From Phytoseiulus persimilis (taxonomy: Eukaryota; Arthropoda; Arachnida; Mesostigmata; Phytoseiidae): 64,000 bases of DNA. Numbering within the stretch: the first letter of the stretch is position 1; every line of letters begins with the position of its first letter. Below the pieces are notes generated by a model. That model did not search any database and was not told the DNA's origin. It worked only from the letters and a program-made list of their open reading frames with translations. The position numbers were made by a program, and so were the translations under genes. Where the stretch lies: assembly GCA_037576195.1 (NCBI GenBank), contig CM075102.1:2356001-2420000 (forward strand), in the 5' to 3' direction. Below are positions 51,561-63,680 of this stretch, one piece after another.

Positions 51561-52530
51561 TCACTCTGTATGATAGAATCCACCAGCATTCGGCACATAT
51601 TGAAGCCAGCCGTCAACGACATCACATAGAGCACCAACAGCCGCTGCCATCGGATAGAGGAAACCTTCGTATTCTTCAAAATCGGAAGAGCTGGAAAGCG
51701 AGCACCATTTCTAAGATTTATAACCTTCTCTGAGACATTCACTAGTACTGAAAAACTGTTCTAATAGTGCGAAGTCAAATCAACTCACCACTGTACCCTA
51801 GGAATGTTATGTACACATAGTAGGCACACGCGATCAAGAAAAGCGTGTCGCCTATGAACCGACCCAAGAAGTGTCGTATCGGATCACAACTGAAAGCAAA
51901 GACTGACTTGAGGCCTGTCGGCTGAAACTTCAACAACAAGAGATCAACTGGTTTGCGGAGGCATGACGCCGAGTCATTTTTTCGAAGTTCTCAAGGAAGA
52001 CTCACCGTGATAGAAAAAAGTTGGAAAAGATGCAAAATTATTAGTGCTGGAAAAAACGCATTTCAGATGCACATCGAAACAGTATCCCCACTCGACATCT
52101 TCCGTGTAACGACAGGAAGGTTTGATGAGGTACTTGTTGCATATGATCCAAACGACGGTCGCCACTACGAGTCCGATGCAACGCAATCGATGAAAATCGT
52201 CCACAAAAGGAATTTGAAGAAACCCCAGAAGTGTATGCCCAACAGAACAACGAAAGCCGACGCACGAAACGATCATCCACACCAGGAGGAGGACCAGGAA
52301 GGCTGGATCATCTCGCGCGAACTGATCTTTCGTCTGCTTGCGGTACTGTAAATTCCGGAACACTTTCTGGGGCGAATAGAACAAATACGCCATCTGCCAT
52401 ATCGCGAACTGGAAATCCATTTGTTGGAAATGGAAGAGTCGCCGAATGTAGCGAGTCCCTTTGTCCCGGGCTGATCTGCGATCTCCCCTGGACCGGTTGG
52501 GAAGACGTTTATGAAACCTCGACGGTCCAT
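51561..52530 (-). CDS. UNC50: UNC50 homologue, with several frame breaks
   Basis: This is a Golgi/ER multi-pass membrane protein implicated in trafficking of nicotinic receptors and in GBF1 recruitment. Visible minus-strand exons are 52530-52006, 51889-51789 and 51690-51561, joined by GT/AG introns. Conserved text: TRYIRRLFHFQQMDFQFAIWQM, YSPQKVFRN, YRKQTKDQFARDDPAFLVLL, ATVVWIICNKYLIK, DVEWGYCFDVHL, YYVYITFLGYS joined to ALPILKNT, then VLLYVMSLTAGFNM. The frame breaks near 52251, 52180, 52062, 51661, 51639 and 51578. In each segment the expected UNC50 residues continue in another frame (for example LLGIHFWGFF and LLWTIFIDCV; NAFFPALIILHLFQLF). The stop in the expected frame is TGA at 51563-51561. 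The first exon(s) before 52530 are not identified; a short ATG frame at 53139-53000 is one candidate but its phase does not fit. Confidence 0.85.
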
Positions 52531-53700
52531 CTGAAAAGTTCGAGAAAAAGCTCAGCCGCGCTCCAGAGACAGTTCTTTCTCACGGGGAAAACTGTGGCTC
52601 GTTCGATCAAGATCAGCTGACATGACAGTCAGTCCGATACGTTCAGCGAGCGTTGAAACTCCGAAGTTGGAGGACACCCGACAGGATGCTGCACCCCTCA
52701 AGTTCACCTCGAAGATTCCTTCTCAGAGCTCACATCCATTCCACAATTATAAGCTATGTCGCACACGAGCTCGTCTGATTATCTTACGAATAGCTCCTCA
52801 CCAGGGTGATGACGTTCAACGCGATTCCCGCTCCCGGCGAGATTCTCAGGAAGTCAGCTTGCCAACTATTGGAGAGAACTCCGGAATTTTCTCAGGGAGC
52901 TTCGAGCTCTCTCTCACCTTATGTCATTTGGTCGCACCGAGCCGAGTCCACTCCGAAGTTCCTTCCAGTTGAAAACACACTCCACTCGGACGGTCACTAG
53001 TAAACAAACGGACCACGCAGGATTCTGATCACCCGGTGGTCAGCATCGGCCCGCGCCATCGAAAACATCTCCCTGACCGCATCGAACTTCTCCTGACGAA
53101 ACAAATTCTGTCGTTGGTGATCGGTCTGATTGTTCGCCATGTCTTCTCGACTGCCGTTCGCCGTTATGCCGGAGAAGCCCCCACTTTGAACGGTTTCCGG
53201 CCGAATAGGGCGCCGAGAGCCTCGCAACTTCCGGGTGCGGTGTAGCAACAACACTCTGACCGCGCTTCGAACATGGCGGCAACCACTGTCAAAGAAGTAC
53301 ACAGTTAGTTTTGTGCACGCTAGAACGTAGGAATGCCCTGAAAAAAGTTACAAGGACAACAGTATCGTCGCTCCTGAGAGGTAAAGAGAGTTCGAGTTTG
53401 AGAGGCTCGATTCGTCGCACGAAAATCGAGAACTGGTCCTCTTGGATCGCAGTAGTTACGACCTCTACGAATGTGCGTTATTTTCATCTCTGGATTTGGA
53501 GCGGTAACGTCGAAGAGAGCTCCAGATCCTCCTTCTCCTCCTTGTGTATATGTGATTTGTTCTCTCGTCTGCAATCGATCACTAGAAGCCTCCTGTCCGT
53601 TGGCCAAGCTCGCGACTCGCATTGGAGTTCGGTAACGCGTTTCTGAAAAAGTGTTCGCTGACGAAGCTCCTCGGGGTCAGTTCCCCATCTCAACGTTTCC
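52531..53700. other. Divergent intergenic region between UNC50 and the vezatin-like gene
   Basis: UNC50 (minus) and the vezatin-like gene (plus) diverge from here, so both promoters and first exons should lie in this stretch. A minus-strand ATG frame reading MANNQTDHQRQNLFRQEKFD (53139 downward) is protein-like but unassigned. Confidence 0.4.
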
Positions 53701-53718
53701 AAAACTCACCATTGGGCG

Positions 53719-55818
53719 TTGTCAGGGTCGATTCTCTTCGCTGTAGAATGCTTGGGAGGATCACTGGAGGAAGTCCTTGTGGACTCGGCTCGACTCCGGG
53801 AGGAGCACAAACGTGATGCAACCATCCTGAGACTTGGGGAACTTTTGATGCGGAAGAGCTCCTTCCAATCATTCCAAAACAGTCTTGGTTTCAGGAGTGC
53901 CCAAATTATGGAAACCCTCGACGACAGCCATGAAGAAGTTGACCCACCACACCGATGTTTATCGAAACTTCAAGAACCTAGCGCGCCGGAACCGCTTTCG
54001 TGTTGGGGCTCTCTGAAGTACACCGCGCAATGGTACACTCAAAAGGTTGTTCGGACCGTCACCAACGTCCACAAATCGGTTGTCGAACCCTACGAAATCT
54101 ACGACTCGATCGTGCGTGAAATCCTCACGAGTCGTCTGCTGCTCCCGAGGATCGAGCGTACGTCGAGTCCGTTCTGACCTCGGAAATAAACCTGGCCACG
54201 GTCGACGAGAAGCGGAAATGGCCGGAAACCCATCGGAAACACTGTCTGGTGTCAACACTGGCGGTGTTTGCCGTCCTGTTGTGTCTTCGACGAACCTCCA
54301 AATTCCAGCTCGTGTCGCTCGTGACAGCGTTGGGTCTGACGGCGTCGAAGTCTCCTCTCGGTGTCCATGCTGAAACTGAGCGTGCTCCAACTGACGCCGA
54401 TTCAGTCCATGCAGAGCTGTCTCCTGAAGTGGGCTCTGGTTCAGATCAAAGACGACGAATCTCTCCAGGCGGGTCCAGGCAGGCCAAGCGAGTTCACGGC
54501 AGCCCGAGTCACAGCGCCCTGATCGAAATCGAAACGATCGCTCGGGCTGACTCGAAGCTGTTCGCTCGCACCGTGTTCGAAACCATCCAGTCGGAGTGTC
54601 TGCTGTGGCAGGCCGTGACCCGTGAGATCCGCGGCGCGATCCTCGAGGACGATGGCGACTTGATAATGCCTGTGGGTCTGGACGACTGCCGCTTGTCTTG
54701 TCCCAAGCTGTTCCAACCGGAAAACATCGAGGAGAGTACGGACAACTACAGCTACGGAGCCGTGCACTCACTGAAGACGCTGAACGATCTGCATCGTTCG
54801 GAATGCCTGCGGAACCTCTGTCTGGGTCTGGTGCATGAGATGCGCCCTGAGCATGAGGTCGGTTTTCCTGTGCAAGAAGGCCTTGGAGAGCGTCGTCGCC
54901 CTCCAAGGTAGGAAGTACGACTTCCTGTGCAGGCAGTACTCCGAGCTGAAAGCGAAACAAAGCTCTCTGTTCACCAGACTGAACACGCAGCTGAGACACG
55001 GCAACATCAAATCGAAGTATTCCGACTAGGCGACGTATCCGTGCGGATGTTGTGCACGACCTTGAGCGGTGTCCTCCAGTTGGCGACAGCGATTCATTAC
55101 GAAATCCCAGGAGGGGCAAGACCAGAGCAGCGCACTTTCGATAGATGCTATCAACGAAATGATCGAGATCCTCAACGGGAACCTTACCCAGAGCGTGAGC
55201 TTCAGCGCCGACACTCCAGGTACGGGTTACGTCGAAGAGGGCACCGAAGCAGCCATCAACCCCCAATCGAATTCGAGACATGCAAGCATCGAGAGCCAGG
55301 AGCCTCCGATCGTGGACTTGGCGTCGTTACCTTCCGAGCCCGCCGGTCGACGAAATCTTTGTCGGCAAATCGGAACGTTCGAGCGCCCAGCGTCGATGAA
55401 GCCGCTGGCCGCGTCCTCTAGCCTCGATAGAGAACCGTGTGGGGCCTCACTGGCGCCTCCCGTGCTGAGTCAGCTGAAAGATGTCCTGAAGGTAAGCCAT
55501 GTTCTTCTTGCTGACGCTCATCGATTTGACCGCGAATTCCTCTTTCCGAGAACAATTGGGTCACAGCTACTTTCCGCTTGCAGTTGAAAGAGGCTGAAAG
55601 GATATCTCGGGAAGCGGCAGCCATGAAACGACTAGGTCTCGAGGAGCCGCCATCGTCTTCGGAAGATGAAGACCAGGACACCGAGGAAGAAGACGACAGG
55701 ACGTTACGCAGTGTCGGCCACACTGGATTCGACCCTTCTCCTCGCGGCTCAGGTTGCAGCCCGAGCTGCTTTGGCTGCCGATGATTTCGTTTACGACAGT
55801 GATGAAGACAACGACTGA
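53719..55818 (+). CDS. Vezatin-like adherens-junction protein, with frame breaks
   Basis: Vezatin is a transmembrane protein that links cadherin-catenin junctions to myosin VII. Segments matching it run in the expected order. After an N-terminal helical region (EEVLVDSARLREEHKRDA) comes a hydrophobic span before LRRTSKFQ (vertebrate LWRTAKLQ). Then KLFARTVFETIQSECLLWQAV, GAVHSLKTLNDLHRSECLRNLCLGL (vertebrate FSLPALKVLFQL, then SSEFFRRLALLL), VLSQLKDVLK, and a C-terminal LLAAQVAARAALAADDF followed by an acidic tail ending at TGA 55816-55818. A clear intron lies at 55492-55583. The frame changes without splice signals near 54155, 54330, 54500, 54840 and 55733. The N-terminal limit is uncertain. 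Similarity to vertebrate vezatin is weak outside these blocks, so the identification is moderate. Confidence 0.6.
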
Positions 55819-57750
55819 ATTAGAATAGGTTGTTTGTTTGTAAAACGTTCGCTATACAAAGCATGCATAAAGACTGATTGTACACGATAGAAGATCGAAC
55901 TGGCAGGGGTGTTCTTCATCTATGTATGAATCCACTGCTGAGTGCATGTCGACGCTGGCATCGAGGTTTTATTTGCACAACAGCGTGAGCCGCAGCATTT
56001 GTTTTGTTTTGTGAGATGCGAGATTCATTTCGGAGTCGAATCGCACTACTGCGGCTATGGATATTCCCCCCTCGAATAAATCCAGGAGGAGGTTCGATCG
56101 GCCTCATAACTCATGTTCGGCTTAGTTGGCGAAGAAATTGAACATTTCCCCCTGAGAAATCATTCCCCGGGCGTTCGTTCTTCAGATCCCAGTGGTGTGT
56201 TCGTATAGGAACTCTCAACTTGCCCGGGCACGCTCCAACGGAAACTGGAGAATCTCATCCGCCAACTACTTGGACTCGACTATGGAACTATAGCTGTTGA
56301 CGCAAATTTCCTCCTGAGTGAAGGCTCGGAAATCGGACCGTCCCTCTTTTCTCACCGAATCTTTCTCACCGAGGGCGCGCAACCGGACATTTTCTCCGTC
56401 TATCGAGAACCGGCGGACGAGGAAGGAATCGGTGATCACGCTTCCGTATCGATCGCTCAATGCCAACTTCGACCCCAAGTCCTTCCTGTGGGGAGCCGGT
56501 CAAGTGCATCGGACTCGGAGAAGGATCTTTCAATTACCTCCCTTAACCCTCTCCAGAGTCGAGGATGGCCGAAGCGTCACGTGCTTTATAGCATTTCATC
56601 GAAGATCCGAAACCCTCCCGTTATCCTAGCAACGACCCTAGCAGAGACCCTAGCATCGAGAATTTATGATCGAGTCGGACAATCCAGAAGCGGTAAGGCT
56701 GACCCCTCCCAGCGAGGCGTGGGAACGGATTCTGTGGAGGCGACTGCTCCGACAACAAAAGGTTACCATTTGCGGAAAAATCACGGCTCCGCTGCCCGCG
56801 CAGTTCGTATTTAGGAGTTCGATGCGTAACGAGGAGTGATCAAGCTCCAGGTCAAGCGATCAGCGGGCTGTAGAGGGACCTGATGCGCGGTGATTGTCGC
56901 GCTCGAACCGGGATGAGGAACCCGGTGTTTCGCGGGGAACTCCGATATCCGCCATGACCGGAGGGAACGCCGGCATGCCGTGTGCCAGCGACGCCCAAGC
57001 AGCGGCCCGGATGGCTGCGTCAGTCAAGCAACCAATGGGCCAGCCAAGCAGGCTGGCGCACACGAATGCAGGGGATTTTAGGAGTGGGAAGCTGTTTCGA
57101 AGGGTGTGACCGAGAGACCGCGTTCTCCTCTCCTTCCACAAAATTGAAAAATCTCGAGCGCTCCCCCGTGAGGGGAAAACGAGTGGGCAGCAGTGGTGCG
57201 GGGTATCGGACCATGGTTCGAGGTCGATTCGCCCACACGACAACGGAGTTTCGCCAGGAGTCCGAGGAGAATCGTCAGTTGCGAACGCCGGTCGCGTTTT
57301 TTTCGGACGCCCTCTCTCAAGCCCGAAGAAGTTGCCACCATCAGACCACAGTGGAGACAACTCGCTCTCACCAGATAGCACCGGCCCTTGTAGATGCGGG
57401 TTTCCACATCTAGTTCCGCAGTGAATTCGATGAGATTTCGCACCGGGCTCGTGGGTATCGAAGTTCTTTTTCGGTTTGCGCTCGCGAGGGCACGCTGTGA
57501 GAGTTAAAGCGCCCTCTAGTGCCGTTTAGTCCCACCAATCTACAAGACGAGTGCTTGTTGACATCGAGCAGTTGTCTGCACTGTGTGTGAGCCTAGGTAC
57601 GCTGGCCCTTGCCGCCCGAGCGGATTCTCCACATTTCGGCTTATATTCTCTCAAAACATCCGCTTTTTACCCACCCTCGAGTGGGGTCGTTAGGAGATTG
57701 TGTGCAAACGTTACCTAAACGACTCTCCACTGGACACGACAAAGGTTAGT
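55819..57750. other. No recognised gene
   Basis: Frames of up to 173 codons (57381-56860 minus) occur, but none carries a known motif. A short plus-strand frame at 56894-57109 reads GNAGMPCASDAQAAARMAAS and ends in a stop; it is unassigned. Confidence 0.35.
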
Positions 57751-59151
57751 TCACTGTTTTTTCACTCGGCATGGACCACATATACACACATATAATGTTG
57801 TAATAGAAGTAAAGTGATGAGTGCAATACCAAACGTCAGCTCGCTCGGACTGATGCATTCTTCGCCGTTCGAACACTGCCATGTGGTTGTGTTTTCGGAA
57901 GAAAACTCAATGTCGCTGTGGGGTGTTATGATGCGGGGGAGGGAAAATAAGTTTCTAGTTTTCGTGCCTCCGCTTCCGCTACTGCGTTTTTCTAGTCTGT
58001 TTATGTGCGCTCTCGATGTTGCTGAGAACCGGTCTCAGTCGGTACCGTTCGTGTGATGGATGTCAGCCGCGGGCCGCGTCATAACCAACCTGTTGACTTG
58101 GCGCCAATCAACCCCTTCGGGAGTCTCGGAACCGACCCCCGACCCCACTTTTCCTCCCGTCGAACCCGGCTGAGCTTCGACACGGACTCTTCACGGACTC
58201 AACCAACGCGTTCGAGCGCCCATTTTCTCGGGGGCTCTCCCCGCTGATTTCGGGGAGGTTGCAATAGCTAAGAGTTTTTCTGCTTGCGGTAGCGAGTCCG
58301 ATCTGAAGGTTTTGCGTGAGGACACGGCATTCTTCCTCTCGAGGACTCTGGGGGCGTCCACGGCTGTTTGAACGGTTCGCGGAGATCGCCCGCGAGGCCG
58401 TTCGGGTTTGCATTCGGGCTGGAGATCGATTATTATTCTGCCGTTGTTGTCGTCGTCGTCGCCGTCGTTGTCGACGACGATGATCAAAGTTCGCGTGCAA
58501 TGGCGGCCGCCCGACGCCGTGGCCGCGTTGGCCGGTGCGACGAGATTCCGTCGTCGTCAACGTGCAGGCAGCGAGCAACGGCCCACTTGCGGGAGCAGGA
58601 AGTGGAGAAATGGTCGATTGAGAGAGAAAAACGACGGGAAGAGAAAAGAAATACCATCAGCGAACACTTCTAGCTGCTAGTCAGGCAGCCAAGCAGCGGC
58701 GGCCGCAGCGGCACACCATGGCTGCTCACTCACCAGATGCACAAATAGAGAGAAAGTGCTGGCCAGTGGGCGAGTGAGGAGGATTGAGATACAGAGAAGA
58801 GAGGGGTCTCTTGGTGAGATGACGCACCATGAACTCTCCTCATGTGCACTAGTAGTTCCTACCAGGAGAGGCACGCCGCCTACGGGATCCGGAGTCCGCC
58901 CGCGTGCTCGTGCCCCTCACCTTGAGGCAACTGCACGTTCTTCCGTCTGCGCTAGGTAACTGGAAATGTGAGCGCGCGCGCGTCCACATGAAGGTGGATC
59001 GACGTGATCTCCGCTTCGGTGGGATTCAGGGCGCATCGAAAACTCTGAACATTTCGTTATTCTCATTTCCCAGTCAAGACGGTTCTCGTGCACTTAGTTA
59101 GTCGCTATCTGGAGCCGCTGAACCATCTGCCAGCGACAAGATAGGCCACGC
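57751..59151. promoter_or_regulatory. GC-rich region upstream of the ZMYM-like gene
   Basis: A GC-rich stretch with a (GTC)n-type run near 58440-58480 precedes the ZMYM-like start codon and probably includes its promoter and 5' UTR. No coding unit is supported; long frames on both strands here are Arg/Ser-rich and typical of GC-rich shadow frames. Confidence 0.35.
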
Positions 59152-60783
59152 ATGGCGGAGGAGTTGGACGAGTCAACTCAAGACTCGGGCAGGAACCTGA
59201 ATGGGGACTCGAAGAAGGAGAAGAAGAAGACCTGCATGCAGTGCGGCGCTCAGAAAAAGAAACTCAAACTGAAAGTTTTCTATAAGGCGCCCAGGTCTAC
59301 CTCTGCAACGAGGAATGCTTCAAAGGTGGGTTCATCCGCTGAAATTCCGCAGCGGCTATGAGTAGATTCCGGTCAAGATGTTTTTCTTGTCCATCTTTCA
59401 AGACTCTGAGGAGAATCCAATGATTATTCCCATTTGCAGCATTTAAAGAGAAACAACCAAGAAGAAGGAGAAATGTGAAGCGTGCCATGAGGAAATTGAA
59501 TCCGGAGGATACCTTTGCTCGCGTTTAGGTTCGCAACAGCCGCTTTGCTCAGCGAAATGCTTCGAACTCATGGAAAGAAAAACAGGCGCCCCAAGAGGAG
59601 CTGTCTGGTTTTGTCAAAAGCAGCTCGAAACAGGCAGTACGTATATCGGACGGTCGTTGCCGCCTCCCCCTTTCGCCCTGACCATATACCCCGGAGACCG
59701 CCGAAGTTTTCCAATCATGCTGGACTCCTTCCTCCAATACGGAGGATGGGTTCCCACCGGTTTCAAAGTTCACGTTGCATTCTCAGGGTTTGTGTTTCTC
59801 TTTCTTCCTCCAGGTGCGGACACGCTTTTGTGGGAGGCCATGGAATTCTGCGGAGTTCCTTGTTACGTAAATATCAGCTGCAGATTGGATCCCTGTGCGC
59901 CAACTGCAACATTGTTGTGCAAGAGTTATCTTTAGGAAAATATTGTGTCCGGTTTGGAGCCGATATTCGACAGTTTTGCACGGGGAAGTGCCTGGAAGAG
60001 TTCAAAAAGGGTCTCAAGGTCTGCGCCTACTGCCAGAAGGATCTGACGCGGGAGAACATTGAGCCTATCGTTGCGCAAGTCGGCGAAAAGGGTTTGTTCA
60101 AGGAGTTCTGTTCGCGCGAGTGCGTGAAGCATTTCGAGAACCTGAGCCCGAACAGAACTGTAGACCCCTCGGAGAAATGCAAGCAGTGCACGATGAAGTG
60201 TTTCCCCAAACAGCTGCAGTTCAAATATGGTCCCGAGGAGAAACAATGGGCGTGTGTTTGCAGCGATCGGTGCCTATCGCGATTCCGATTCGACAACAAA
60301 CTCGATGGTGGATATTGCGAAAATTGTCAGTGCTTTCGCATCAAGCAGGATCAATGCATAACACTGCAGCTCGGCCTCAAAGGAACGCGGAAAAAGTTCT
60401 GCTCCAAAACATGTCTCAACCTTTTCGTGCTGGGTCACCGGAAGATCGTGCCGTGCTCATGGTGCAAAGTGAAAAATACAACTTCGACATGATCGAGAAG
60501 AGTGGCGAAAGCGACGTCGTGCAACTCTTTTGTTCGATAAACTGTCTCAACTCTCACAAAAACGAGGTCGTCTACGATTCGTCAGTCGACCGCGCCGCCG
60601 ACAGCTGCGATTGCGCAGCCGCCTCAGCTGCAGACCCAACCAAGGCAGGTGGTCAGTCAGCAGTCCTTCCTCCAGAACAAAATCGCAGTCCAACAACAAC
60701 AGATTCAGCAGCAGCAGATCCAGCAGCAGCAGCTGCAACAACAGCAGCAGCTCCAGCAGAAGCAACAAATTCAACAACAACAA

Positions 60784-60824
<41 letters not shown>

Positions 60825-63303
60825 GCAGCTCATCGCCAAGACACCACAGGGTTTCCTCAAGTGAGACTTCGTTCTTTGATATTCATGGTCCATTTAATCG
60901 TCAAAGTCGTACCGCTGGAGGTGATTCGTGACTCGTGATTAGAAAATCTGTCTCTCCTACAGAATAACTTTTCCAGGTGTGACCAGTGTTCGAAAGTCTC
61001 GCGACCTCAGTTCCATTTGACGATGAGTGATGCTTCGGTCCGGAACTTCTGCTGTTACACTTGTGCTGTGGCTTTCCAGAACATGTTCAAGAACAAAACG
61101 CCTGCCGCTCTCCAGCAGCAACAGCAGCAGCAGAGTGCTCAACAGCAGCAACAGCTCCTCCACCAACAACAGCAGCAACAACAACAACAACAGAAACAGC
61201 AGCAACAACAGCAGCTGCAAACGCCTGTGTCGACAACAGGACAGCACATATCGGTGCAGCAAGTCCTCCAGCAGCAACAACAAACTCTGCTCCGGAACAA
61301 AGTTGTTCTCACGACGCAAACTGTCACGGTTCCTCAGCAGCCGACAGTTAGGAAACTCCCCGCCGTGGCTCAGGTTCCTGTGGTCACGCCCAAACCACCA
61401 GCGGCCGTCATGACCAAGATGTTCGGAACGTCACCGCAGGCGCAGTACACAGTAGTCAACCTCAGGTCCCAAATTCCTCAAGGTGTCTCCTTCCTGAACA
61501 ATGGCCCTATTGTTGTGAGACCGCCCCCTCCCAAAGAAGTTCGCAATAAGTCGATACAGTGTAAACCACCGGAGTCAGAGGACGAGCAGGACAAAGAACG
61601 GGTCGAGGAGACTATCACCGGTAAAAGTGAGTAGCTTTCTGTCTTTTCCGAGTCTGAATCGCGGAATCGACCGCTGAACGTTGCTCAAATCTCAATAACC
61701 CGACGTTCCTCTGCACAGAAAAGCCCGCTTCGCTCATCAAAGCCATGATCTTGAGTTTGGATCAACTCCGTGCCGAGAGCGATAACAAGAAGATCGAGGA
61801 CATGGTCAACGATCTCCACGATCTGGCGAGTAAGCTCTCCGAGCATCTCGAGGAACCCAAGGTGAACGGCGGACTCAACCATCAACCGGAAAGCGGAAGC
61901 GCGAAACGCCTCCGGGACGATGAGGAACATGAAGACGCACAGGAAAACGGCGAGTCCGATAAGAAGAGGATCAGGACGGCCACCGACCCCGTCGAAGGAC
62001 TCATCCTCACGGCCTGCGATCGATGGAAGGAGTGGGTCGCAAACGGCGTAGAGAAATCGAACGACGATTCAGAAACAACGAGAACAACGACCAGACCAAA
62101 CTTCCCATCGAAGATTTCTCTAAGCTCTCGGCAGAAAACATGAATACTGCGCTGTGTTCGTTTGGTAAAGAAAGTCAGGGTGACGCTCAGCTATGCGATG
62201 TTGTTCGCCTTGTGAAAGTTTTCTTGGGGCTACAGCTTTATTTGGAGCAGGAGAAGAGTACGCTGAACATTTTCAATGATCCCGCGTTCTGTGGATTCAA
62301 TGACTATGTTAGCACTCTCACGTCAACGTTGGAGAATCCCGACGAGGTGAGCCGATCTCGTCCGATGTTCAGCAGCGGAGAATCCTCTTATCGGAGTATC
62401 GTCGGCAAGTTTTTTTCCTCGACTCGCTCACCAAGAACTTCCGCTCATTCCAGGGGTCGGAACTCATCGATGAGGAACTCTTCTGGAAGACCGGTCAGCT
62501 CGGAACGAATAGTCCGGAAGTCCTGCTGAACACGGTCGCTTTCGTTTTAGCCAAATACGCGAAACTTACAGATCCAGATCTGCACGATGAGCTGACTTTC
62601 GAAAAGGTTTGTTGGATGCGCTGAACCGTTTCTAAAGTCTGTTTGCTCACGCCGAGGAAACCTTCGAATTCGAACGGCAAGTTTCTAACCTCCTTTGCCT
62701 CCGCTTGTAGGTGTCGGTTGAATCCAAACTGTTGAGAACAAATCCGTTAAAGTCTTGAAGGTTAACAGTAGAGTCATCCCACAAGTGCCCGAACTGAAGA
62801 GTCGCTGTCCTGTAGCCATTGTTGAAACCTACATATCCAAGCGGTGAGTTTCCTGGAATTTCACCCTTCCGCTGATTTCATCGATCGGTCCTGACATGTG
62901 TTCGACATTGAGGCGGTCAATGGCCTTGGTATTTATCATTATTTTCCAATTTGGTTCAATATTGGAAGCTTACCCGACCCGACATCAGCCGCTTCATATA
63001 ACATGAAGACTTTGATGCCGAAGTTTATGCTGCGATCGTTCGTGGGGAGCTCGATCGACAGCTATGTCGGTTGAATTCCCGATGCGCTCCTTGAGTATAG
63101 GGAGGATACTTATGTTTGTTTTCGTTGCAGCGCGGTCCCCTCAAAAACCAGCGTCAAGCAGCTTCTACCTCGAGCCCAGACACGGTTGGAATGAAGATGA
63201 TCACGGCACGGAAGATTGGTACAGTGAGGATGCTTTGGAAATCGGCGGCCTCGCTAGAGCTTTGAACAGATATAAGGTTTTATCGTCGTTTCATCAAGAA
63301 TAG
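59152..63303 (+). CDS. ZMYM-type MYM zinc-finger protein with polyQ tracts, with frame breaks
   Basis: This is a nuclear protein of the ZMYM2/3/4 group, which act in chromatin corepressor complexes. Probable exons are 59152-59325, about 59442-59636, 59814-60860, 60977-61620, 61719-62346, 62454-62607, 62711-62843 and 63131-63303. MYM fingers (CX2C pairs) recur: CMQCGAQKKK, CEACHEEIESGGYLC, CANCNIV, RQFCTGKCLEEF, KVCAYCQKDL, CKQCTMKCFP, GYCENCQCF, KKFCSKTCLNLF, QLFCSINCLN, and FHLTMSDASVRNF then CCYTC. Two glutamine tracts lie within (60694-60840 and 61112-61224). The C-terminus matches the DUF3504-type domain: KVFLGLQLYLEQ, NIFNDPAFCGF, QLGTNSPEVLLNTV, SRCPVAIVETYISK, SFYLEPRHGW, DWYSEDAL. Frame breaks occur near 59290, 59460, 59870, 60475 (A run), 60575, 62065 and 62735. 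Which ZMYM paralogue it is cannot be decided. Confidence 0.8.
60694..60840 (+). repeat. CAG/CAA repeat coding polyglutamine (first tract)
   Basis: About 48 codons are nearly all CAG or CAA, with occasional ATC, CTC and AAG, inside the ZMYM-like gene just before the donor at 60861. Mixed CAG/CAA codons make it less prone to expansion than pure CAG. Confidence 0.9.
61112..61224 (+). repeat. CAG/CAA repeat coding polyglutamine (second tract)
   Basis: A second glutamine-rich tract with a few Ser, Ala, Leu and His codons directly follows the last MYM finger of the ZMYM-like gene. Confidence 0.9.
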
Positions 63304-63680
63304 GAATCATCTTGTATAATAGTACTTCACTCGTAAACTTGTTTTTTAACGATCAGAGCGATATGTGCGGTCACCCAGTCAGCCTCCTCATCCGAACACT
63401 GAACTACTCACACATACACTCTTCCTCTCGAACATCATCAACCAAGTAGTTACACAGTCATGAACGTCATCCTCCGCATGATTCATAGCCCCATCAGATC
63501 GTTGAAATCATCACGCTGCTTCGAAGACTTTTCCGGGTGGATGGTCGATCCACGGTTCCGATCGCCTAGGTGTGACTAATCCGGTGGTAATTTACGAACG
63601 CTACGGACAGAGCTGGAAATCGAATCCTTGGACGTTGATAACGTAATACTGTGCGGTTAATATGAGAGAAATACTAAAGT

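Noticed and set aside
53959-55281. 440-codon minus-strand open frame opposite the vezatin-like gene
   Set aside because: It is the longest frame in the region, but its translation is Arg/Ser/Pro-rich with no domain. It lies opposite conserved vezatin-like blocks on the plus strand, and it starts and stops without regard to splice sites. It is an antisense shadow of GC-rich codons.
60547-60819. Leucine-rich minus-strand frame
   Set aside because: It is simply the complement of the CAG/CAA glutamine repeat (CTG/TTG read as Leu).
60649-60940. Poly-Ser and poly-Ala frames over the CAG repeat
   Set aside because: These are the other two frames of the same trinucleotide repeat. The glutamine frame is the one that continues into the next MYM exon through a phase-consistent splice.
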